A DNA stretch of 64,000 bases, from contig NZ_CP108508.1 of assembly GCF_035917275.1 (NCBI RefSeq), positions 7,006,001-7,070,000 of the forward strand, in the 5' to 3' direction. Each line of letters opens with the position of its first letter. The first letter of the stretch is position 1. The notes under the pieces are model-generated. The model had not been told where the DNA came from. It made no database searches and was given only the letters and a program-made list of their open reading frames with translations. The DNA comes from Streptomyces sp. NBC_01237 (lineage in GTDB: Bacteria > Actinomycetota > Actinomycetes > Streptomycetales > Streptomycetaceae). Both the position numbers and the translations under genes were made by a program. This document shows positions 9,074 to 17,338 of the stretch, in pieces.

Positions 9074-9577
9074 TTGTCTGATTGGGAGAGGTCGAGCACG
9101 GCACGGGTGATACCACCCGCACGGCCGCGCAAGCTCGCCAAGGTCCCGTTCGTCGAACTGGCCGACGGACGGGTGCAGGGTGTGGTGTCCAGCGGCTCGG
9201 ACATCGGACGGGTCTACGTCTCGTCGGTCGCCGCCGGGACCTACGCGTTCGCCTGCAGCACCAACAACAACCGGCCCTGCGGTGGGGCGCGGGGCGCGTT
9301 CTGCAACCACATCCGGGCCATGCTCAACGAGGCGGTGCTCCAGTACGGGGCCGCACGCGTCGCCCGCTACCTCAAGGTGGAGACCGCCGACGAGGAGCTG
9401 AGCGGACCCGTCATCACGGCGGGCATGAGCGCCGCTCGTCCGCCGATGGGGGATTCCGGCGCGTCCGCCGCCGTCTTCAGCCGGTTCCTGCGGCACCTGG
9501 CCTACCTGGAGCTCGCGCCGGACACCGCGCCGTTGCCCGAGATGCAGTGGTTCCCCCCGACCAGGGCGGTGGCGTGA
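9074..9577 (+). CDS. SWIM-like zinc-finger protein, first gene of MoxR/VWA array
   Basis: A 167-residue protein with a compact Cys/His cluster FACSTNNNRPCGG followed by AFCNHIRAML. The spacing C-x7-C-x8-C-x-H ends in the CxH half of a SWIM zinc finger, while the usual CxC half is stretched, so I call it SWIM-like. SWIM fingers bind DNA or proteins. The start is inferred as TTG at 9074, with AGGAG eight bases upstream; no ATG/GTG in frame fits better. The stop overlaps the next gene's ATG by one base (TGATG), showing translational coupling. It is the first gene of a five-gene unit running to 16506. SWIM proteins recur beside MoxR, VWA and DUF5682 genes in actinobacteria (recalled). Likely role: substrate recognition or nucleic-acid sensing; this is inference. 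Confidence 0.75.
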   Translation: MSDWERSSTARVIPPARPRKLAKVPFVELADGRVQGVVSSGSDIGRVYVSSVAAGTYAFACSTNNNRPCGGARGAFCNHIRAMLNEAVLQYGAARVARYLKVETADEELSGPVITAGMSAARPPMGDSGASAAVFSRFLRHLAYLELAPDTAPLPEMQWFPPTRAVA

Positions 9578-10968
9578 TGCGTACCGACCTGCTGACCGGG
9601 ACCGTTGACGGGCTGGACGAGGCCATGGAGGCCGTCGACGCCTTCGACCGGGCCCTTGTCGCCGGGCTGCTCCGCCCGCAGTCCGGCGGGGAGGCCGGCC
9701 CGACCGCGCTCGCCCGTGCCGTCGCCGGGACCCCGCTGGCCGCCAGGGTCGCCGAAGCGGCCGGGAAGGCCATGGCCGGAGCGGCGGGCGAGGACCACTT
9801 CGTCGCCCTCGCCGCCGTCCGTACGGCACTGCTCGGCTCCGTCCACGACGCGCTGATGTGCCGCGTCGACGAGGCGACCGGCCGGGTCCGCACGGACGAG
9901 GACGTCCGGGCCCCCGAAGGACAACAGGCGGCGAACCTGCTCACCGCCGCAAGGGCGTGGCTGTCCGAACTGGCGCGCTGCGGATGGCGGGGCATCGACC
10001 ACGACCTGGTCGCCGGTTCGGCGGAGATCGTCTCCGCGATGCTTCCGGACGCGGCCCTGCGCCGGCCGGCGACGCTCCTCGACGGCTTCGCCGCCGAGCT
10101 GGCCGCGTCCTGCCCCGGCGCGTCCCTCGAACGGATTCCCGTACGCCGCTGGGCCGACCTGTGGTCGCGCGGCATGCTGCTGACGCTGCCCGGCGCGGCC
10201 GGCGTGCCCACGACGGGTGTGGCCACCGGCCGCCTCCTGCCCCTCGGCGTCGACACACAGGAACATCCGACCGCGGTGCAGGCCCAGGTGTACGCGGTGT
10301 TCGAGCCGGCGGACGGTTCCGCACCCCGCCTGGTACGTGCGAGCGTGTCGGTGCCGAAGCCGGACACGGTGGTCGGAGCCGGTCTCTGGCAGCTGCTGCG
10401 CCCGCGCATGTCACTCCTGGCCGCCGTCGGCGAGGGCCGCTCGATGGACCTGACCGGCATGCCGGTCACCGCGGAGGGCGACCTGATCTGGAGCGACGAG
10501 CACGCCCGCCCGGGGGAGCCCGCCGACGCCTTCGCCACCGCCCGTGTGGCCCTGTCCACCGCGACCGCTTCGCCGACCGCGCCCCTGGACCGGCACCCGG
10601 CGCGCATCGCCGAACCCGTCTTCCTGGAGGGCTACACCGCCCGGGAGGATGACGACGGCACTCTGACGTTCACGCTCGCCGGGCACGACCTGTCCGTCGA
10701 CGGCGACCGGGTTCCGACCGCCGGACCGCTGACCCCGGAAGCCGTAGCCAAGTCGAACGCGTGCATCGGCCTGCTCCGCTGGGACGCGGGCACGTTCAGT
10801 GTCCAGCCGCTCGCCGTCGAGAGCACCGTACGGAAGAAGGCTGCCGCGCTCCACGCCGGGGCCTGGGCCGGGGGTACGGCGGACAAGGCCGGGGTCAAGG
10901 CGGAGAAGGCCGCCACCGATGCCGCGGCGGTGCTGCGCGAGCGCGCCGGAAGGCTGTTGCGGAAATGA
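9577..10968 (+). CDS. Unrecognised protein of the MoxR/VWA array
   Basis: A 463-residue protein I do not recognise. It is mainly Ala/Leu-rich helix in the first ~200 residues (DGLDEAMEAVDAFDRALVAGLL) and more beta-like in the middle (VQAQVYAVFEPADGS; LTFTLAGHDLSVDGDRV). It ends in a Lys/Ala-rich helical tail (VRKKAAALHAGAWAGG then KAGVKAEKAATDAAA) that could be a coiled coil. No signal peptide or membrane segment is seen. Its ATG overlaps the stop of the SWIM-like gene and its own stop overlaps the VWA start (ATGA), so it is made in step with both. Within vWA-MoxR systems this slot is often a variable partner or sensor; assigning that here is inference. Confidence 0.85.
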   Translation: MRTDLLTGTVDGLDEAMEAVDAFDRALVAGLLRPQSGGEAGPTALARAVAGTPLAARVAEAAGKAMAGAAGEDHFVALAAVRTALLGSVHDALMCRVDEATGRVRTDEDVRAPEGQQAANLLTAARAWLSELARCGWRGIDHDLVAGSAEIVSAMLPDAALRRPATLLDGFAAELAASCPGASLERIPVRRWADLWSRGMLLTLPGAAGVPTTGVATGRLLPLGVDTQEHPTAVQAQVYAVFEPADGSAPRLVRASVSVPKPDTVVGAGLWQLLRPRMSLLAAVGEGRSMDLTGMPVTAEGDLIWSDEHARPGEPADAFATARVALSTATASPTAPLDRHPARIAEPVFLEGYTAREDDDGTLTFTLAGHDLSVDGDRVPTAGPLTPEAVAKSNACIGLLRWDAGTFSVQPLAVESTVRKKAAALHAGAWAGGTADKAGVKAEKAATDAAAVLRERAGRLLRK

Positions 10969-12440
10969 CCGACCGGATCCCTGGGGAGACCTCCCAGGAC
11001 AATCGCCGTCAGGTCATGTACTGGCGTCTGCTCGCCCGGCTCTTCGACCCGGAGGAGCAGGCGACGCTGGAGTCGGCGAGCCTCGCCGTCATCGAGGACA
11101 TCGGACTGCCGCCCGCTCTGCTGGATCCGCAGGCATCCATCGATTCGGTCGTACAGCGCCACCCGGAGCTGACCGCCGAGTTCGACGGCCTGATGGTGCC
11201 CGGATCCGACGACGGAGCCGGGACCGCTGAGACCGCTGAGGCCGGGACCGACGGCGGTGACGACGACGGCGACGGCGTCAGCGGCGGAGACGGACGGGAC
11301 CGAGCCGCCGAGGTGCGGCGTGCCGCGCTCGTCTCGAAGGTGCTGCTCAACGTCTACCAGCCGCGTACGGGCACCGTGACCGCCGGACAGCTGTCCCGCT
11401 GGCAGTCCGACGCGGGCTGGCTGGAGCGCGCCCTCGGTTGCAGGCCCGGCGAACTGCGCGGCGGCCGGGCCGCAGGGGCGTCGGGTCCGGGCGTCTCCCC
11501 GACCGGTTCCGGCGGACGCGGCACGACGCCCGACCTGAGCCGGCTGATCCCGGAGATCGGCCCGGAGCTGGGCTCCATCGAAGCCGACCTCGTCAAGCGG
11601 ATGCGGCTGCGGGAGGTGCTGGCAGACCCCCGGCTCGCCGCTCGGCTGACCCCGAGCATGTCGCTGATCGAGCAGCTGCTGCGCGACAAGGACAACCTGT
11701 CCGGTGTGGCACTGACCAATGCCAAGGCCCTGATCCGGCGCTTCGTCGACGAGGTCGCGGAGGTGCTGCGCACGCAGGTGGAGAAGGCCACGGTCGGAGC
11801 CCTGGACCGGTCGGTCCCGCCCAAGCGGGTGTTCCGCAATCTGGACCTCGACCGCACGATCTGGAAGAACCTCACCAACTGGGACCCCGAGGAGGAACGG
11901 CTCTACGTCGACCGTCTCTTCTACCGTCACACCGTACGCAGGACGACGCCCCAGCGGCTGATCGTCGTGGTCGACCAGTCGGGCTCCATGGTCGACTCGA
12001 TGGTCAACTGCACCATCCTGGCCTCGATCTTCGCCGGTCTGCCCAAGGTGGACGTCCACCTGATCGCCTACGACACCCAGGCGCTCGACCTCACACCATG
12101 GGTGCACGACCCCTTCGAGACGCTGCTGCGCACCAACCTCGGGGGCGGGACCGACGGCACGGTCGCCATGGCGCTGGCCCAGCCGAAGATCGCCGAACCA
12201 CGCAACACCGTCGTGGTGTGGATCTCCGACTTCTACGAGTGGCAGACCGAGCCGCTGTTCGAAAGCATGGCCGCCATCCACCGCTCGGGCGCCAAGTTCA
12301 TCCCCGTCGGCTCGGTGACCAGCTCGGGCCGCGCCAGCGTCAACCCGTGGTTCCGGGAGCGCTTCAAGGACCAGGGGACGCCGGTGCTCTCCGGCCACAT
12401 CCGCAAGCTCGTCCACGAACTCAAGACGTTTCTCACGTAG
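10965..12440 (+). CDS. VWA-domain protein, MoxR partner
   Basis: A 491-residue cytosolic protein. The C-terminal ~170 residues form a von Willebrand factor A domain: a complete MIDAS (DQSGSMVDS at about 336; the conserved Thr in GGGTDGTVAM; the Asp in WISDFYEW). The N-terminal part is helical, with an acidic linker (GDDDGDGVSGGDGRD) at about residues 100-114. In MoxR-VWA pairs the metal-bound VWA domain acts as adaptor between the AAA+ ring and its client. The start is ATG 10965, overlapping the preceding stop by four bases. About 100 bases separate it from moxR, the only real gap in the array. Confidence 0.9.
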   Translation: MTDRIPGETSQDNRRQVMYWRLLARLFDPEEQATLESASLAVIEDIGLPPALLDPQASIDSVVQRHPELTAEFDGLMVPGSDDGAGTAETAEAGTDGGDDDGDGVSGGDGRDRAAEVRRAALVSKVLLNVYQPRTGTVTAGQLSRWQSDAGWLERALGCRPGELRGGRAAGASGPGVSPTGSGGRGTTPDLSRLIPEIGPELGSIEADLVKRMRLREVLADPRLAARLTPSMSLIEQLLRDKDNLSGVALTNAKALIRRFVDEVAEVLRTQVEKATVGALDRSVPPKRVFRNLDLDRTIWKNLTNWDPEEERLYVDRLFYRHTVRRTTPQRLIVVVDQSGSMVDSMVNCTILASIFAGLPKVDVHLIAYDTQALDLTPWVHDPFETLLRTNLGGGTDGTVAMALAQPKIAEPRNTVVVWISDFYEWQTEPLFESMAAIHRSGAKFIPVGSVTSSGRASVNPWFRERFKDQGTPVLSGHIRKLVHELKTFLT

Positions 12441-12541
12441 GGCGTCCGCACCTCACGAGCGTACGTACCCGCTCACCCGGCGCTCCGAACTCGGAGCCCA
12501 GCAACCCGAACTCAGACCGAAGAACCTCGAAAGGCCCAGAC

Positions 12542-13654
12542 ATGTCCGACCTGTTGCGCGCCCCCGCCGAGATCAAGTACGCCGAGGAGCTGCAGTGGCT
12601 GGAGTCCCTTGACGACGGCCCGAAGCCCTTCTCCTGGCGTCTGTCGCCCAAGATGGTCCGTCTGTTCATCCTGGGTTCCGAGCGCTCCGACGGCCTCGAC
12701 CGGGAGATTCCCCAGAAGTGGTACGGCGACCGCAGCCTCGTCGAGCGGGCCATCGTCACCCTGGCCTCCGATCGCGGTCTGCTGCTCATAGGTGACCCGG
12801 GAACCGGCAAGAGCTGGCTGGCCGAGCTGCTGGCGGCCGCGATCTGCCGCGACTCCACCCTCGTCGTGCAGGGCACGGCGGGCACCACGGAGGACCACAT
12901 CAAGTACTCGTGGAACGTGTCCATGGTGATCGCCAAGGGCCAGTCGCGGGAGTCGATGATCCCGTCGCCGATCATGACCGCCATGGAGTCCGGCGCGATC
13001 GGCCGCTTCGAGGAACTGACCCGTTCCACCAGCGACGTCCAGGACGCGCTGATCTCGATCCTGTCGGAGAAGTACATCTCGGTCCCGGAGATGGACAGCG
13101 ACAACATCGTCTTCGCCAAGCCCGGCTTCTCCGTCATCGCCACGGCCAACAGCCGCGACCGGGGTGTCAACGACCTCTCCTCCGCGCTCAAGCGACGCTT
13201 CAACTTCGTCCGCATCCCGGTGGTGACGAACAAGAAGAGCGAGGCGGAGATCGTCCGCTTCCGCACCGAGGAGCTGCTGCGCCGGCACGAGATCGAACTG
13301 GACGTGCCGCCGACCCTGCTCGACGTGCTGTTGCAGAGCTTCGCCGATCTGCGGGCCTCGGCCGCCGCGGCCGGCAGCGACGACGAGAAGCTGGAGTCCG
13401 CGTTGTCGAGCGCCGAGCAGATCGGTGTGCTGGAGGACGCGATCCTGCACAGCAACTTCTTCGGTGAGCGCGAGCTGACGGCCCGCACCCTCGCCGCGTC
13501 GCTCGTCGGCTCGCTGGCGCGGCGCGAACCCGAGGACCTGGCCATCCTCAACAAGTACCTGCACGGCGTCGTCGAACCGCGCAGCAAGGCGGAGGGCGGC
13601 TCCTGGCCGGAGTTCCTCGAAGGCGGCCGCGACGCGATCGCCACCCTGTCGTGA
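12542..13654 (+). CDS. MoxR-family AAA+ ATPase
   Basis: A 370-residue AAA+ ATPase, presumed hexameric chaperone/remodeller working with the VWA protein. Seen: Walker A GDPGTGKSW at about residue 83, sensor 1 VIATANS, and the arginine-finger region ALKRRFNF. The Walker B position reads GRFEEL instead of the usual LxDE: the catalytic Glu is kept but the Asp is Glu, which may slow hydrolysis. No lid-domain loss is apparent. The start is ATG 12542 (MSDLLRAPAE). An AAGGCCCAGAC stretch precedes it, so the ribosome site is poor. The last codons overlap the next gene's GTG. The family is secure; the biological client is unknown. Confidence 0.93.
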   Translation: MSDLLRAPAEIKYAEELQWLESLDDGPKPFSWRLSPKMVRLFILGSERSDGLDREIPQKWYGDRSLVERAIVTLASDRGLLLIGDPGTGKSWLAELLAAAICRDSTLVVQGTAGTTEDHIKYSWNVSMVIAKGQSRESMIPSPIMTAMESGAIGRFEELTRSTSDVQDALISILSEKYISVPEMDSDNIVFAKPGFSVIATANSRDRGVNDLSSALKRRFNFVRIPVVTNKKSEAEIVRFRTEELLRRHEIELDVPPTLLDVLLQSFADLRASAAAAGSDDEKLESALSSAEQIGVLEDAILHSNFFGERELTARTLAASLVGSLARREPEDLAILNKYLHGVVEPRSKAEGGSWPEFLEGGRDAIATLS

Positions 13655-13713
13655 GCCCCGTGAGCCCCGTGAGCCCCGTGAGCCCCGTGAGCCCCGTGAG
13701 TCCTGTGAGCGAG
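13651..13713 (+). repeat. Seven 9-bp tandem repeats at a start codon
   Basis: Five exact GTGAGCCCC units are followed by GTGAGTCCT and GTGAGCGAG. Each unit starts with GTG in frame and encodes (V/M)SP. The first unit also overlaps the moxR stop codon. Copy-number change would keep the frame and alter only the N-terminal tail and the number of candidate starts. Confidence 0.9.
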
Positions 13714-16506
13714 GGGGCGACTTTCGAGGCGTTGCGGTCGCAGCTCCAGGAAGCCGCCGCGGAGTTCGCCGACGGCCCCGACGCGCTGGAGGGCATCCTC
13801 CTCGGCCTGGTCGACGACGTCGACCGGGCGGTGCGCGAACCGCTGGAGATCTTCCCCGTCTGCCACCACTCGCCGGCATCCGCGACGGCGATGGCCAGGC
13901 GGCTGCGGGAGAAGCGGCCCAAGGTCGTCTACCTGGAGCTCTGCGAGGACATGGCGCCGCTCCTGTCCGAGCTGCGCAACTGCAGACTCCCGGTGGCGGT
14001 ACAGGCGTTCGCCAGCGAGATCGACGGCTTCCCGGCCGAATGGGCCCCGCTGTCCGTCGTCGCACCGATCACCGAGGCGTCGGCCGAGTACCAGGCGATC
14101 GCCTACGCGCTGGACACACCGGGCGTCGAGCTGGTCCTCGTCGACCGTTCCTCGGACCATGTGTTCCAGTGGCAGACGCGCGGGACGCGGTCCGCCCGGC
14201 CCGCCGACCCGGACGCGCCGCCCGCCGAGGAGGAGGCGGCGCTCCACGGCGACGCGGTCGGCGTGGAGATCGGCGACCTGCGGCCCCGATTCGCCGAACT
14301 GGAGACGCACCTGCTGCACCGCGGCAGGGTGCGGCACTGGTCGGAGTGGTGGCACCAGTACGTCGAGCTGCCGCTCGGGGACAGCGACCACGACACCTAC
14401 CGACAGGTCATGCTGCTGATCGGCAGCCTCTTCCGGCGTCTGGCGCCCGGGGACCCCGAACGGGTCCGCGTGGACGAGGACCGGGAGCGCTACATGTGGA
14501 CCCGGATGCGCGAACACCTCGCCGCGTCCGGCACCGACCCCGCGGACTGCCTCTACGTCTGCGGCGCGTTCCACGCCTCCAGCCGCGTGGCGGAGTTCGG
14601 CGTCCACGGCACCGGCGGCTTCGAGATCAGCCCGCCCAGCGCCACCACCTGGCAGCACGGTCTGATCCCGTCCAGCCACGCGGCGATCGAGGCCCAGTTC
14701 GGCCTCGCCGCAGGCTCCGTGTCGATCGCCGCCACCCAGTGGGCGATGAACCTCAAGCGCACCGGGGTGAAGCCGTTCCGGCTGGCGGGACAGGCGGGCA
14801 CCAAGAAGCCGGCGAAGCCTCGGAAGGCGGCCGCTCCGGCCGTCCCCGGCGCGGCGCCGGACATCTCCACGGACAAGCTCTCCGGTTTCCTGCGACGCCC
14901 ACCCGCACTCGACCGGCTGGACGAGGCCGAACTGCTCGGCTGGTCGGTCGAGATCGTGCGCTCCGCGCGCCGCAACGGCTATCTCGCCTCCACCGCCGAC
15001 GCGATCGCCGTGTTCGAGACGTCGATCCTGCTGGCCGGGATGCGGGACCGGGCCAGGCCCACGCCGTACGACTTCCAGGACGCGGCGATCACCTGCATCG
15101 AGAAGGAGACCGTGCCCGGCCGGCGCGACGTGCGCCGCCTGGTGGAGATCCTGATGGGCGGCGACCGGGTCGGCCAGGTCGGCTACGACTCCCTGCCGCC
15201 GCTGGCCCGCGACGTGCACGACCGGCTGGAGCCGCTGAATCTGAAGCTCCAGCAGCGCGGTGTGCGGCGGGCGTTGCTGGACATGTCCGCCCGGCCGGAA
15301 CTGGAGCACTGCTCCGACGTGCTCTGGATGCTGCGCCGCCTCATGCCGGACGGCGCCGCCCGGCCGATCATGGGGGAGCGGGACCTCGGCAAGCGCTCGA
15401 TCCAGGAGTCCTGGGACCTGGCGCTGGGCACGCACCAACGGGCGCTCATCGAGCTCGGGTACGAAGGCGTCAGCATCGAGCAGGTCCTGGAGCAGCGCCT
15501 CCGGCGCACCGCCTACGCCCCGAACGCGACCACCGCCACCGTCCTTGAGGCCGTCGAGGACGCGGTGCTCCATCTGCGCGGCGGCCGTCTCGCCGATGAG
15601 CTGGGCACCCGTGCCCTGGAGGTGCTGGCCACCGAACGCAGCGTCGACGGGGCGCCGGAGGTGCTGCGCCGGGTGCGCAGGCTGCTGGCGTACTACCGGA
15701 TCAGCCGTCCGGTGCTTCCCTCATGGATCGAGTCGTTCGCCAAAACGGGGTACGCGCACTACTGCACCCTGTTGCCGACCGCGTTCACCGACGAGGAGGC
15801 GACCGCCCGGCAGGTCGCCGCGATGCTGGGCTTCCTGTTCAGCATGGAGAGCCTGGCGCTGTCGCTCGGCTGCGACCGTACCCAGCTGGAGCTGGCCTTC
15901 GCACAGTCGCATCCGCAGGAACCGCCGAAGGTGGCGCTGCTGTGGGCGGCGCAGGTGCAGCTCGGGCAGCTCTCCCGTACGGAACTGCGCGCACGGTGTG
16001 ACGCATTGCTGGCCGACCCCTTGGTGGTGCAGGTCTATCCGCGCTACCTCAGCGGATTCCTGCACGCGCTGGACCCGGTGCCGCAGCTGGCCGACTTCGT
16101 CGTGGAGGCGGTGTCGAACGCGTTCGCACGGCTGCCGGACCCGGTGCTGCTGCCCTGGCTGCCGACCCTGATCGGCACGCTGCGTGCGGACGGGTCCGAG
16201 CTCGCCCCGCTGCTGATCCGTGAGGCCGGACGGGTCTTTCCGGGCCGGCTCGCGGCACTGGACGCATGGGTGCCGCCGTGGCAGGCCCTGCCGGACGCGG
16301 CAGCACCGCCACAGGCGCCCGCCGGGGGCAGCCGCGCCGTGCTGCTCGCCGCCCACCCCGCGACCTGCGACAGCGTGGCGGAACTGCTCGGCTGCGACGG
16401 AACGTGGGACACCTCGGCCCCCGGCCCGTCGTCGGACGGCGCGGTCCTCGCGGGCCGCCACCCGGACACGGCGGCGGCACTGGAGGCACTGCTGACGCAC
16501 GCCTGA
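13651..16506 (+). CDS. DUF5682-like protein, last gene of MoxR/VWA array
   Basis: A 951-residue protein. After a repeat-encoded tail (MSPVSPVSP...), residues ~65-330 resemble DUF5682: FPVCHHSPASATAMA, a strand ending YLELCEDM, and CGAFHASSRVAEFG. The order 'HHSP, then ExxE, then GAFHA' recalls the EreA/TIKI/ChaN hydrolase superfamily, with the His and Glu as possible active-site residues; this link is inference. Residues ~400-950 are largely helical repeats with many Leu/Arg, and no recognised domain. The start is the first GTG at 13651, overlapping the moxR stop (GTGA), but six further in-frame GTG codons follow. As the largest member it may be the effector of the array. The hairpin at 16678-16708 probably ends the transcript. 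Confidence 0.85.
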   Translation: MSPVSPVSPVSPVSPVSPVSEGATFEALRSQLQEAAAEFADGPDALEGILLGLVDDVDRAVREPLEIFPVCHHSPASATAMARRLREKRPKVVYLELCEDMAPLLSELRNCRLPVAVQAFASEIDGFPAEWAPLSVVAPITEASAEYQAIAYALDTPGVELVLVDRSSDHVFQWQTRGTRSARPADPDAPPAEEEAALHGDAVGVEIGDLRPRFAELETHLLHRGRVRHWSEWWHQYVELPLGDSDHDTYRQVMLLIGSLFRRLAPGDPERVRVDEDRERYMWTRMREHLAASGTDPADCLYVCGAFHASSRVAEFGVHGTGGFEISPPSATTWQHGLIPSSHAAIEAQFGLAAGSVSIAATQWAMNLKRTGVKPFRLAGQAGTKKPAKPRKAAAPAVPGAAPDISTDKLSGFLRRPPALDRLDEAELLGWSVEIVRSARRNGYLASTADAIAVFETSILLAGMRDRARPTPYDFQDAAITCIEKETVPGRRDVRRLVEILMGGDRVGQVGYDSLPPLARDVHDRLEPLNLKLQQRGVRRALLDMSARPELEHCSDVLWMLRRLMPDGAARPIMGERDLGKRSIQESWDLALGTHQRALIELGYEGVSIEQVLEQRLRRTAYAPNATTATVLEAVEDAVLHLRGGRLADELGTRALEVLATERSVDGAPEVLRRVRRLLAYYRISRPVLPSWIESFAKTGYAHYCTLLPTAFTDEEATARQVAAMLGFLFSMESLALSLGCDRTQLELAFAQSHPQEPPKVALLWAAQVQLGQLSRTELRARCDALLADPLVVQVYPRYLSGFLHALDPVPQLADFVVEAVSNAFARLPDPVLLPWLPTLIGTLRADGSELAPLLIREAGRVFPGRLAALDAWVPPWQALPDAAAPPQAPAGGSRAVLLAAHPATCDSVAELLGCDGTWDTSAPGPSSDGAVLAGRHPDTAAALEALLTHA

Positions 16507-16547
16507 CGCCTGTAACCCCGATTGAAGACTGCCCGATCGACGCCTGA

Positions 16548-16615
16548 GCCCCGACACCGGGCACCTGAAGCCCCGAAACCGGGCACCTGAGGCCCCCGAC
16601 ACCGGGCACCCTGAG
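16548..16615 (+). repeat. Three tandem repeats of about 22 bp
   Basis: Units at 16548-16569, 16570-16591 and 16592-16615 share CCGGGCACC and differ by one substitution or two added C bases. Single copies of GCCCGGC-type sequence continue downstream. No function seen. Confidence 0.65.
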
Positions 16616-16677
16616 GTCCTGGCGTTCAACGCCCGGTCCCGAGGGGGCGGGCAGCCCCGCACGCCGTACCCACGCTC

Positions 16678-16708
16678 GGTGGCGCCCCGGAGTATCCGGG
16701 GCGCCACC
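16678..16708 (+). terminator. 14-bp perfect hairpin, probable terminator of the five-gene array
   Basis: Arms 16678-16691 and 16695-16708 are exact reverse complements around a GTA loop. It is about 170 bases past the DUF5682-like stop. A second, imperfect stem of similar composition follows at about 16730-16760. Confidence 0.65.
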
Positions 16709-17338
16709 TGATGCCCGGCGCCCGACGTGGCGCCTCGGGGAGTACCGAGGGCGCTCCGGGCGGTTACCGGACACCCGGCCCACCGTCGGCGCGCGGCGCC
16801 GCTGGCCGGAATGACACCGACGGTGGTCCGGCCGACCGTACTTCCGACACCTGAACGGATGCCCGGTGAAGCACCGAGGTGTGGTGCGTAGCGCTGACAA
16901 CGCCAGTGGTGAGCCCGTTCTTCTCCCACGCAGCGGCCCATGGAAATGGTCTTCCCGACGCTTCCACGACAGCCACCCGGCGGCGCCCCGTCCGTCCTCG
17001 CCGACGAATCCCTTTGGCCACCTGACGATTGTCCAAATAGTGGGGCACGTCCAAAAACGCGATCACTCTAAGGTGGAGGGGTTCCCGACTTTCTGCTCGT
17101 CGCCGACCGGGGCTGAGGAGAGTTGTCATCATGGCCATCGTCCATATGCCCATTGTTCGCGCGCCTGTAATGTTTCCGGGGCCGGGGCATGTCCGGTGCG
17201 CCCGATGCGAGAGCTGGTCGCGGTGACCGATACCGTTCCTGCCGGTCGGGACGCCATCGACCCGTATTCGGACAACAGCTCCGCCGCGTCTGACAGACGA
17301 ATGGCCGGACCCCGGGAAAAGGTCTTCGGAAGTGCACG

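Larger units (their letters stand above)
16507..17338. other. Long intergenic region with repeats and a hairpin
   Basis: The 832 bases between the DUF5682-like gene and the LysR gene hold a 22-bp tandem repeat (16548-16615) and a strong hairpin (16678-16708). They end in a less G+C-rich stretch (17020-17130) that probably carries the promoter of the rightward LysR gene. Open frames here are Arg/Pro-rich, without family likeness, and I reject them. A small RNA or a leader is not excluded. Confidence 0.5.

Noticed and set aside
13651..13713. CRISPR-like array
   Set aside because: Contiguous 9-bp units with no spacers, inside a coding frame.
12433..15573. Leftward 1046-codon open frame across moxR and the DUF5682-like gene
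   Set aside because: Antisense shadow of two well-supported genes, with Arg/Gly/His-rich composition and no family likeness.
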